Shown here: piece after piece, positions 1 through 8,191 of the stretch
Position numbering within the stretch: position 1 is the first letter of the stretch
How the letters are laid out: each line of letters begins with the position of its first letter
Source: CBDDBH01 sp965225625
GTDB taxonomy: Bacteria > Pseudomonadota > Gammaproteobacteria > JADZEE01
DNA length: 64,000 nucleotides
Assembly (NCBI GenBank): GCA_965225625.1
Contig: CBDDBH010000028.1
Coordinates: 1 to 64,000 of the forward strand
Reading direction: 5' to 3'
Made by a program: the position numbers and the translations under genes
Notes under the pieces: generated by a model
The model's input: the letters and a program-made list of their open reading frames with translations, nothing else
Database searches by the model: none
What the model was told of the DNA's origin: nothing

Positions 1-5
1 CTGGC

Positions 6-491
6 TTAATCGCCAGCGGCATTACTGCCGAGCAATTCACGAATTCTCGCGTCGGGGTAGCTAAGCAATTTGCCTAAATCCCAGGCGATTTCCAGGCGCG
101 CCTTGCCGGCATACTCTCCAGCTTCCACTAACGCGGTTTTGCGCGCCTTTAGCGCCATGTATTCGTCCAGCGTTGAGCCTCTGTAGACAATGAGTACGTG
201 TTTGCCTTGGGTTGCTGAGCGCGGGAAAAGATCCGTTACGATAAAATCAGCCTCACGGTAAAGTTTGACGTCGGCTTCTTCGGCCATGCTCCGCGCTTTA
301 GCTTCCAGGCCATCCATTTCCTGCGGTGACACGGCCGAGCTCAATGCCATTTTCTTGATGCCGATGGCAATCACCTCAAGCCATACGTTGAGGCCGCCTA
401 GATTATACGAATAGCGATCAATAACTTTGGAGTCGCGTATGTCGTCGGCGTGCACACCGGCAATGCCCGTAATTGTTAAGAGGAGAAACAA
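6..491 (-). CDS. Small exported protein of unknown function
   Basis: Unrecognised 161-residue protein. The first ~15 residues are a hydrophobic stretch ending in a signal-peptidase-like site (GVHA|DD), so it is probably periplasmic. The mature part is mixed, mostly helical and has no cysteine. The open frame can only start at a TTG (489-491) without a ribosome binding site, because an in-frame TAA lies just upstream. An ATG at 518-520 in the neighbouring frame (MHSK...) would give a classical positively charged signal-peptide start if one base were added in the A-rich stretch near 510. I therefore suspect a 5' frameshift like those in the next three genes. No catalytic motif is visible. Confidence 0.5.
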   Translation of the reverse strand: MFLLLTITGIAGVHADDIRDSKVIDRYSYNLGGLNVWLEVIAIGIKKMALSSAVSPQEMDGLEAKARSMAEEADVKLYREADFIVTDLFPRSATQGKHVLIVYRGSTLDEYMALKARKTALVEAGEYAGKARLEIAWDLGKLLSYPDARIRELLGSNAAGD

Positions 492-626
492 TGAAATTGC
501 TGGCAGATTTTACTGTGCATTAGTGGCCCCTGATAAATCCACTGGATAGCTATCGTATCGGCCGATCGCCGGAAAAGACAGCAACTCTAATTTATGGTGA
601 ACACAAGGGTTATTCACCCCGGTCGT

Positions 627-1887
627 TCAGGCATCAGAAACGGGCGTGAGATCCGGATATTGCGGTAGTGTCGCGTTAGTCAATCCGGCAATAAGCGTCA
701 AGATTGTGCAGACTGTCAATATAAACGTATACCCGCCGGTGGACTCGAACGTCGCTCCGTAGCCGTAAGGGCCGAGCGCACCGCCAACCAAGAACGACGC
801 AAACAACAAGCCATAGATTTGCCCGAAGTAGCGTAATCCAAAGTAGCGCCCCACCAGATAGGCGAGCAGATCCAGCTCCGCACCAACTCCGATACCCACT
901 AACGCCGCGGCAACGAACGCCATTGCGCCGGTGGAACCCGCGGTCAGCATGGCAAGTCCCGATGCGGCGAGAATCATGCAGGCCAATGCTACATAGGGTC
1001 CAAAGACGCGATCGAGTAGATAGCCAATGACCAACCGGGACGCCATGATCGATATGCCAATCGTCCCCGCGGCAGAAGCGGCAGCGGCGCCGCTCATGCG
1101 CGATCCTGCAACATGGGCACGAGATGCGGCATTAGTCCAAATAGACAAAATGAAAACGCCGCGAAGATTGCTGCCAGTGTCCAGAATAAACGTGTGCGCA
1201 GCGCATCGCGGCGTGTGATGCCGACCGCCGGCGATGCCGATGCTGGACTGGCGTCTGCATCGCCGCCATCGGCTTGCAAGCCCATTTCTGCCGGGGTTTC
1301 CCGGATCAGAAAGTACACGAGTGGTAATGCGATGAATACGCACACCGCGGCGAGTGCGAGATAACCTGCGCGCCAACCGGCCTGGTCCACTGCGAACTGC
1401 ACGAGATGCGGTACATAGAAATAACCCAAACCGTTGCCCGTCATGGCGATGCCGAGTGCGAGCCCGCGGCGCCGATCGAACCACAACGACAGCGTGCGCA
1501 GATAGGGCAGACTGTTGGCGCCCGCGGTCAGCCAGCCTAGCAATATAAAAACCAGATATAGGTGCCAGAGTTTGCTGACGGTTACGGTAATTGAGATCAA
1601 GCCGGCGGCAAGGATGAGCAGGGAAGGGATCACTATTCGCCGGGTGCCGAGCGATCCGCATAATGACCGAGGACTGGCATGGCCATCGCCAGGGACATCG
1701 TAAACAAAGTCAGCGCCAGACTTATCTCGGCACGGTCCCAACCGAACTCATTACTGAAGGGGATGACGAAAAGTCCAAGCGACCCATAGACGAATTGTCC
1801 CGGACTGGTCGATAGACACACAACGCAAGCGGCAACCATCCACCACCCGTAGAAGATGCGTGCCGGTTTGCGGGTTTCGCTAATCAT
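627..1887 (-). pseudogene. MFS transporter, interrupted by two frameshifts
   Basis: A 12-helix major facilitator superfamily transporter of about 415 residues is spread over three frames. The first part starts at ATG 1885-1887 (MISETRKPARIFYGWWMV) and runs to GHYADR near 1650. The second carries LGTRRIVIPS to HLVPMLQDR and breaks near 1097. The third runs from MSGAAAASAAGTIG to the stop at 627. Joined, they read as one continuous protein of monocarboxylate-porter style, with no substitution-type stop codon. The start ATG overlaps the TAA of the upstream binding-protein pseudogene (TAATG). The gene is either recently inactivated or affected by base-calling errors. The substrate is unknown; a carboxylate is plausible. 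Confidence 0.8.
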
Positions 1888-2893
1888 TAACGAAACGGTA
1901 GCGCCGAATGCAGGCCGCCGTCGGTCCACAGTGCGTTCATACCACGCTGTAGACCGAATGGTGTGAAGTGCCGGTTCCCAGATGTCCTGATAATTACCAA
2001 CCAACTTAATGATCTTGTAAGCCCAATCGTTGCCTACTCCCAGGGCCTTGCCGAAATCCCCTTCAAGTCCCAACAGGCGCCGCACTTCAGCGCTGTCTGA
2101 TCCCGCCAGCATGGCGTCGACGTTGCTCTGCGTAATACCGAGTTCCTCGGCCGCCAGCGTTACGTTGAACGACCATACTGCGATATCGCGCCATCGGTCA
2201 TCACCCTGACGAACGAGCGCGGCCGTGGGTTCCTTGGAGATCATCTCGGCGAGGATCTGGTGGTCTTCGGGATGATTCAGCACCCGCATATGGCCGGCCA
2301 GACTGAGCCGCTCGGTTGTCATCGCATCGCAGCGGTCGGTTTCATGCGCCCGCAGCGCAGCTTCGACGCTGGAGAAGGTAAGCGCCTCGTAGTTCATGTG
2401 GTGGCCGTCGAAATAGTCGGCGAGGTTTGTTCCGCGGTTGTGCCTTGCGCGACGCATATCGTCGCACCCGCCAGACCTGCGACTGCGTCTACCCCGGATT
2501 CCTTGCGAACCATAAACCCTGACCGTTGTACAAGAACACGCCGGTGTAATCCAAACCCAGGAGAGACGTCGCGGACAAAGGTCCAGGTAGCACCGGCCGT
2601 TATGATGTCCAGGTGCCGCGCCTGCAAGGAAACGAATGCGGTTTGCGGGGTTACCGGAATGTATTTGGTGCTGATACGGCCCGAAGACCGCGGCCGAGAT
2701 AATCTTGCACTGATCAATGGTGATGCCTTCGCGCTCACCGCGTGCATTCACGGTGCTGAAGCCGGGACTGCGCTCCTGGATACCGCACCGCACGTGTCCG
2801 CGCTCGAGAACCTCTTCCAGGGTGCCGCCGTGGACGATGACTGGGAGCAAGTGGAACAGCAGGGACCACCGCAGTGCACAGACGCCTGTTCAT
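1887..2893 (-). pseudogene. Amino-acid ABC transporter substrate-binding protein, multiply frameshifted
   Basis: Degraded paralogue of the intact binding protein at 28140-29165. Matching segments occur in order across all three minus frames: LEEVLERGHVRCGIQERSPGF, TKYIPVTPQTAF, LDYTGVFLYNGQGF, NLADYFDGHHMNYEALTF, AEELGITQSNVDAML, and finally FTPFGLQRGMNALWTDGG ending at TAA 1887-1889. Six single-base shifts are needed, near 2875 (in the signal peptide), 2690, 2560, 2525, 2430 and 1972. The apparent ATG is at 2891-2893. Because of the last shift, one frame runs straight through into the MFS gene. No permease follows, unlike the intact locus. Codon structure between the shifts is preserved. Confidence 0.85.
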
Positions 2894-2948
2894 CTGAGTG
2901 CCGCCGAAATACACGCCGCGGTGGGCAGCCGTGTGATTGCTATGGTGA

Positions 2949-3733
2949 CTACTCCGCGATTTCGTCGAGAAAACTGACGATGGCTTCGTTTACCGGGGCT
3001 ACGTTCTCCAGATTGGCGGTGTGACCCGCGTCAGGAATCAGAGCCAGGCGCACGTCTTTCAGGGCAGCGGCCAACGGCCGTGCCGCACGGTCGGCCGGAA
3101 GCACCACATCCTCCTCGCCGTGTACGATTAACATCGGAATATCCAGTTGACTGAGTTCTGCCACGCGGTCCGATTTGTCCAACCAGGAGTTGCCTTCACC
3201 GTAAACGCTGCGTGCGGGCATTTTGCACCAACGGTCGACCCAGTAATCAACGAGTTCCCGGTTATGCTCGTAAGTCGTCGGACCGAAGCACAGCGCGGCT
3301 GCCCACTCTGCCGATTCTCGCGGCAGCGGACCGTCACAATCCATTTTCTTGAATTCCGCCGCGAACTCGACCTGCTCCTCAGCGGTGTACGGGCTCGCCA
3401 TCGAGTCGATCAAGATTAGACCGCGTAGCCGCTCCGGGTAACGCAGCGCAAACTCGATTGACATGAAGCCGCCCATCGACATGCCGGCCAGCACACAACG
3501 GTCGATATTGCGATCATCGAGTATGCGCCGACAATCCTCGACGAGGTCGGCAACTTGTAGCCGGGCTGATAGTTTTCAGTGCGCGCGCGATGATTGAACG
3601 CGACTACGTGATAGCGCGCTTTGAGCGCGTCGATTTGCGGCTCGAACATGGTCCAATCCATGAGAGTGCCATGGCTGAAAACCACGCTCGGTCCTTGCCC
3701 GGTTTCGTAGTAGAGGGAGGGAAAATCAGTCAT
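2949..3733 (-). pseudogene. Alpha/beta hydrolase, one frameshift
   Basis: Alpha/beta-hydrolase-fold protein of about 260 residues, similar to 3-oxoadipate enol-lactonase or haloperoxidase-type hydrolases. It starts at ATG 3731-3733 (MTDFPSLYYETGQGPSVVF) with the oxyanion segment FSHGTLMDW. The frame breaks near 3551-3557, within GYK|VADLVED, and resumes with the nucleophile elbow GMSMGG. The acid (HGEEDVVLPAD) and the final catalytic histidine (DAGHTANLE) are intact, so a single restored base would give a complete enzyme. It lies downstream of YkvI and upstream of the binding-protein and MFS pseudogenes. The substrate cannot be read from the sequence. Confidence 0.85.
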
Positions 3734-3826
3734 TGCTCGGGACTCGTTGTTGTTTGCACAGCAGGGTACGCTAATATCGCCCGCGGCGCATCCGTGCTTG
3801 GAGTTACTGCGAGCGGCCACGTGATG

Positions 3827-4948
3827 CTAACCGTGCCGTGCAGTAGCGGTGCCACAGTCGCCTTTAGGTTTCAGAATTTGGTACAAACCGATCGTCATAA
3901 TCGGAATGACATAGATGATCATAAACGCCCAGGCGATAGTGCCATAACCTTTTGCGACCAAGGTAATGATGCCCAATTGTGCAAGGGCAGCACTTGCGAG
4001 CAAGCCGACAATAGCGACGCCGGAATGTACCCAGCGCGGGGGAGGGTCTCCACCGCGCTCGGTGGACCATCGGTCGATGCGTTCGTTAACCGATTGAATA
4101 AAGCCCGCGCCAGTTTCGATAAATGTGCCAAGCAGCACGAGTGAATAAATAGAGACGAACCACGGCACGCCCAGCGTCCCGAGCATCCAGTAAACGGGAA
4201 CCTGCTGTTCGAGGATCATCGGGCTCTTGCTGATAAAGGACACGTGGAACAACGCTGCAGGAAGCATGAAAAGTACGGCGCTGAGGCTACCGGCTCCAAG
4301 TGCCTCGGTACGCGTCGTGATCCCCCTCACAGCAAATAGCGCTACCGGCGCGACTGTTGCTGTGTACAGTGAAAATTTGAGCGCCGGCAGCAGCCAGCCT
4401 GGTTCAATCCGCACTGCCGCGAACTGCGAGTGAATGTGCTCGGCGTTTGTCGTCAAGGTGATGGCGAAAAAGCCGATGAACACGATATACAGGACCACGG
4501 TCCAGAGCACCATAACCCTGGAAATCAACTCGCGCCCAAAAAATGTAAGCATAGCTATCACAAGCAGCATTACCACCAGGCCGGTACTTTGCCCAATGGC
4601 GAAACTGCCAGCCAGGATCGTGCCCGCCGCTGAAGCAATAATTGCCAGCACGAGCAGAAACAGCACGATGTAGACGAGTTCAAATGCGATCCAAAAGCGC
4701 CCAAGTAGATGTTTGAAGAATGTGCGGTAATCGTATGCGTGAAACTGGCGCGCAAATTCGAAGGTGATCGCCGTCACGGTCGCCAGTATTATAGTTACCG
4801 TTGTGATCCCGGCTAAGCCTCCGTAGGGTCCATGCCGGGTGAAATACTCCACGACTTCGCGCCCGGTCCCATAACCGCCGGCGATCGCGACCGACTGATA
4901 CACGGCACTGGGGACGATGTAGGCACGATAAATCCGTGCGAAATTCAA
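3827..4948 (-). CDS. YkvI-family integral membrane protein
   Basis: 373-residue polytopic membrane protein with about ten hydrophobic segments, resembling the uncharacterised YkvI family of the APC/LeuT-like superfamily. The conserved N-terminal glycine motif AIAGGYGTGREVVEYF (about residues 22-37) lies where these transporters have the broken first helix. The reading frame has no ATG or GTG at its 5' end, so it probably starts at TTG 4946-4948. A short ATG-initiated frame (4987 down to the same point) overlaps out of frame, so a small start-site indel is possible. The gene is divergent from the PrnB-like gene across 221 bp. The transported substrate is unknown. Confidence 0.75.
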   Translation of the reverse strand: MNFARIYRAYIVPSAVYQSVAIAGGYGTGREVVEYFTRHGPYGGLAGITTVTIILATVTAITFEFARQFHAYDYRTFFKHLLGRFWIAFELVYIVLFLLVLAIIASAAGTILAGSFAIGQSTGLVVMLLVIAMLTFFGRELISRVMVLWTVVLYIVFIGFFAITLTTNAEHIHSQFAAVRIEPGWLLPALKFSLYTATVAPVALFAVRGITTRTEALGAGSLSAVLFMLPAALFHVSFISKSPMILEQQVPVYWMLGTLGVPWFVSIYSLVLLGTFIETGAGFIQSVNERIDRWSTERGGDPPPRWVHSGVAIVGLLASAALAQLGIITLVAKGYGTIAWAFMIIYVIPIMTIGLYQILKPKGDCGTATARHG

Positions 4949-5169
4949 GACCGAATACCGGTAACTGCAACGAGTGCGTCACTCATTGCGATGTTGATAT
5001 GAATTCGGCCCGCCATTTCCTATCTTCAATGGTATGCAATAATGCTCAATGATCGCATGAAACCGGTGTACAGCAAGCGAACCGTTTTGTTTTATATCGC
5101 AACTGTGTTCGCGGTCGATCCGTATCGTTTTGAACGTGGCGAAAATATCAGTTGTTCTGGAATTCCGTT

Positions 5170-6342
5170 ATGGCCACTAAGAATGTAGATGCTTTCGACA
5201 GGTGGATCCGCGGCAGTTTCGTGGAAATGAACACGGAGCTTGAAGAGTTGTACTTTGCCCGCGAAGAGCGGCACCTGGTCGATGGAGTCGGTGACAGCAT
5301 CAAAGACACACTTGTTGCTGAAGGCAAGGTCTACATCATAGATCTGCTCAGTGAGGGTAATACCGACGAGGGCTTTGAGAATACCTACGATCTGCTTGGT
5401 AGCGTTGGCCTGTATATGGCCGCCTGCCGGCGTCACGACGTTACCGAGCCATCACGCGAGACCACCTCGCCGCTAGTGGAGGCGTCGGCGCTGGCGCTGA
5501 ATATTGCAACGACGCTGGGTGTGTCTCCGCGATTCGCAACCGCACACTTGACTACCAACAACCAGGCCGTCAATGGCGTTTACCGCAGCTTTACGTCGCT
5601 CAAGGATGAGTTTCTATTCCTGGATTACAACTTCCTGGGAGTCCTGGCTTATATGCGCGTGGCGGACGCCCTGCGACGGATCCTACCTCTGGGGGTATCA
5701 CATCCGATTACCTATCATCTGTTGGGCGACGCGAAGGCGGCGCTCGAGGATGTCATCAAGTCTAACGACCGTTTGTTTGCCGAACTGGATTCGGATCGCT
5801 TCTTTTTTTGTGTACGGCCCTATTACAAACCCTACCGTGTCGGTCCGAACGTCTATCGAGGCGCTAATGCGGGCGACTTCGCTGGCATTAACGTCATTGA
5901 TCTGCTGCTGGGCCTATGTAGCGCCGATAACCCAAGTTATTCTCAGATCCTGATGGACAAGTTCCTGTTCATGCTGCCTGAGGAACAGGCGATGATTAAG
6001 GACTGCATGCGCCGCAAGAGTCTTATGAACCTGTTTCTCGAAGCGATGCCGGCGCACAATCAGCAAGCCTGGTACAAGCGCAATCTCACCTCGTTTCTGG
6101 AGGTAGTGCAAGCCCACGGGGAAACTGCCGCGCAGCATCACGATCAGTTGGTCAAGAAATTTATAGAAAAACCCTCGACCCAGCTGCCCGCAGAAGGCCT
6201 GACGAATATTACTGCCAGCGGCCCGCCGCTGCCGGTTTTGCTAGATTCTCTTGCGCGCTTGCGCGATCTTCGCCTCGCTGCTAATCGTAGCGACATTCCG
6301 AGCCGCTACGAAGACGTTCAGCGTCTCAGGGCCAGTCTGTAA
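5170..6342 (+). CDS. PrnB-like protein (DUF1864, heme dioxygenase superfamily)
   Basis: 390-residue protein resembling monodechloroaminopyrrolnitrin synthase PrnB, a member of the indoleamine/tryptophan 2,3-dioxygenase superfamily. PrnB rearranges 7-chlorotryptophan in pyrrolnitrin synthesis. Family-like blocks are visible: RPYYKPYRVG (216-225), YRGANAGDFAGINVIDLLLG (229-248) and a histidine in VVQAHGE (His316) that could be the proximal heme ligand. The length fits the family. ATG 5170 is preferred to an upstream TTG at 5152; no strong ribosome binding site is seen. No halogenase or other pyrrolnitrin gene is present in the window, so the substrate is probably a different indole or aromatic compound. 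The family call is fairly firm; the activity is inferred. Confidence 0.72.
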   Translation: MATKNVDAFDRWIRGSFVEMNTELEELYFAREERHLVDGVGDSIKDTLVAEGKVYIIDLLSEGNTDEGFENTYDLLGSVGLYMAACRRHDVTEPSRETTSPLVEASALALNIATTLGVSPRFATAHLTTNNQAVNGVYRSFTSLKDEFLFLDYNFLGVLAYMRVADALRRILPLGVSHPITYHLLGDAKAALEDVIKSNDRLFAELDSDRFFFCVRPYYKPYRVGPNVYRGANAGDFAGINVIDLLLGLCSADNPSYSQILMDKFLFMLPEEQAMIKDCMRRKSLMNLFLEAMPAHNQQAWYKRNLTSFLEVVQAHGETAAQHHDQLVKKFIEKPSTQLPAEGLTNITASGPPLPVLLDSLARLRDLRLAANRSDIPSRYEDVQRLRASL

Positions 6343-6384
6343 ATTTTCCCCTGACTGAAATCTGGGTTACAGCCAGAGCAATGA

Positions 6385-6867
6385 TCAGTCTAATAAACGA
6401 ATTGAGATATCGCGCGAGCCGCCGCCGCCGGCTCGGCCGGCTTTGTATATGCCACCACCCATATTCATGCCAATTTGATCCAGCACATCGAGGCGGTTGT
6501 TGATCCGCGCCCACAGGTTGGACGGTGTATAACCTGCCCGCCAGCGTAACTCGGCGACATTGTGGACGATGAACAAATGCGGCTGCTCGCCGTAGGGTAT
6601 GCCAAGCGCGGGCTGGCCCGGCCACCACAGAATATCGCCCCTGGCTGCGAGCACGGTCTGGTTTTCCGGTTCGAGGTAGGGGAGCTTTTCCTTGGGCAGA
6701 TCATCGGGTGAGAGCACGAGCGTGTCTCCCAGCCATCCGCTATGCCAGCACGGTGCTTCCAGCGGCAGGACTTGCAGGGATTTTTCGACTGTTTTCGGGG
6801 CCTTTTCTGTTAATAACTCGGCGATGAACTCCTCGCCATCCAATACGATGCTAAGTTGCTTGCTCAT
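6385..6867 (-). CDS. DUF3830 cyclophilin-like protein
   Basis: 160-residue protein of the DUF3830 family, which has a cyclophilin-like beta-barrel fold. Family features are the opening beta strand with EFIAELLTEKAPKTVEKSLQVLP, a central ENQTVLAARGDILWWPG block (about residues 68-82) and PHLFIVHNVAELRWR. Members are commonly found beside amidohydrolases, racemases and transporters in catabolic operons, and their role is not established. Here it is the last gene of the minus-strand catabolic run, 12 nt after the fuconate dehydratase gene. The C-terminus is glycine-rich (AGRAGGGGSRD), perhaps a flexible tail. Function unknown; the family assignment is confident. Confidence 0.8.
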   Translation of the reverse strand: MSKQLSIVLDGEEFIAELLTEKAPKTVEKSLQVLPLEAPCWHSGWLGDTLVLSPDDLPKEKLPYLEPENQTVLAARGDILWWPGQPALGIPYGEQPHLFIVHNVAELRWRAGYTPSNLWARINNRLDVLDQIGMNMGGGIYKAGRAGGGGSRDISIRLLD

Positions 6868-6879
6868 GGTGTGTCTCTG

Positions 6880-8187
6880 TTAAGTTTCGATACCCGACCA
6901 TACTTTTCCATTAGGGTAAGCGTAATGCTCCAGTGACGCCGGCTTCATCGTGATGCTGTAACCAGGCTGGGTCGGCGCGATATAGCGGCAGTTACGCACA
7001 ACACACGGTTCAACAAAATGTTCGTGCAGATGATCGACATATTCCGTGACCCGATTTTCCAGACTTGCCGAGATACACACATAGTCGATGATGGATAAGT
7101 GCTGCACGTATTCACAAAGACCAACGCCACCGGCATGCGGGCACACCGGAATGCCGAATTTGGCGGCCATCAACATCACCGCGAGCACCTCATTGACGCT
7201 GCCGAGTCGGCAGGCATCCAGCTGACAAAAATCGATCGCCTGCGCCTGGAAAAACTGTTTAAACAGGGTGCGGTTTTGACAATGTTCACCGGTCGCGACG
7301 CCCACCGGTTTTACCGCCTTTCGAATGCTTGCGTGACCGAGCACGTCATCGGGACTGGTGGGCTCTTCAATCCACCAGGGATCGAATTGTGCAAGGCTGT
7401 TTACCCATTCGATTGCCTGCGGCACATCCCAGACCTGGTTGGCGTCTATCATCAACTTGCGCTGGGGGCCGATTACCTGGCGCGCAATGCCCACCCGGCG
7501 AATGTCATTGTCGAGGTTCTGCCCTACTTTCATCTTGATGTGGTTCCAGCCTTGCTCGACGGCTTCACGGCAAAGCCGCTCCAATTTGTCGTCCGGGTAG
7601 CCGAGCCAGCCGGTGCTGGTGGTATAGGCGGGATAACCCGTTTCCAACATTTCGGCCTCGCGTTCGGCTTTGGTCGCGACATTGCGCAGCAAAATCGACA
7701 GGGCTTCTTCAGGGGTCAACGCGTCGGTGATGTAACGAAAATCGATACACCCAACCAGTTCCGCGGGTGTCATGTCGACGACTAGTTTCCACACCGGCTT
7801 GCCCATCGCCTTGGCCCAAAGATCCCACACGGCGTTCAACACGGCGCCGGTGGCAAGATGGATGACGCCCTTTTCCGGACCAAGCCAGCGCAGTTGCGTG
7901 TCGCTGGTGAGTTCACGCCAGAATGCGCCCATGTCGCAGGCGATGTCATCGAGATTGCGGCCGATGACTAGCGGTTCCAGTGCAGCGATGGCGGCAACGC
8001 AGATCTCCGTGCCGCGGCCGCAGGTAAATGTAAGGCCGTGTCCTTCCATTGCCGGGTTGTCTGTATGCAGGGTGACGTAGGCGGCCGAATAGTCCGGATC
8101 GGTGTGCATAGCGTCAGAGCCATCAAGCTCGCGCGAGGTGGGGAAGCGAATGTCTCGCGCCGTCAGTGACTTAATCGTGAGGTCCAT
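6880..8187 (-). CDS. L-fuconate dehydratase (enolase superfamily)
   Basis: 435 residues, full length for L-fuconate dehydratase, which dehydrates L-fuconate to 2-keto-3-deoxy-L-fuconate in the cytoplasm. All expected mandelate-racemase-subgroup residues are present: the Lys218-x-Lys220 pair (HIKMK), metal ligands Asp248 (DANQ), Glu274 (EEPTSPDD) and Glu301 (GEHCQNR), and general acid/base His351 (CPHAGG). These positions coincide with the numbering of the characterised Xanthomonas enzyme, so the start at 8187 is well supported. It lies 4 nt after the TPP-enzyme gene and 12 nt before DUF3830. No fucose dehydrogenase, lactonase or downstream keto-deoxy-fuconate gene is obvious, so a related acid sugar remains possible. 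Confidence 0.9.
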   Translation of the reverse strand: MDLTIKSLTARDIRFPTSRELDGSDAMHTDPDYSAAYVTLHTDNPAMEGHGLTFTCGRGTEICVAAIAALEPLVIGRNLDDIACDMGAFWRELTSDTQLRWLGPEKGVIHLATGAVLNAVWDLWAKAMGKPVWKLVVDMTPAELVGCIDFRYITDALTPEEALSILLRNVATKAEREAEMLETGYPAYTTSTGWLGYPDDKLERLCREAVEQGWNHIKMKVGQNLDNDIRRVGIARQVIGPQRKLMIDANQVWDVPQAIEWVNSLAQFDPWWIEEPTSPDDVLGHASIRKAVKPVGVATGEHCQNRTLFKQFFQAQAIDFCQLDACRLGSVNEVLAVMLMAAKFGIPVCPHAGGVGLCEYVQHLSIIDYVCISASLENRVTEYVDHLHEHFVEPCVVRNCRYIAPTQPGYSITMKPASLEHYAYPNGKVWSGIET

Positions 8188-8191
8188 CGCC

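Noticed and set aside
5170..6342. Pyrrolnitrin biosynthesis cluster
   Set aside because: Only a PrnB-like gene is present; no PrnA/PrnC halogenase or PrnD oxygenase is seen.
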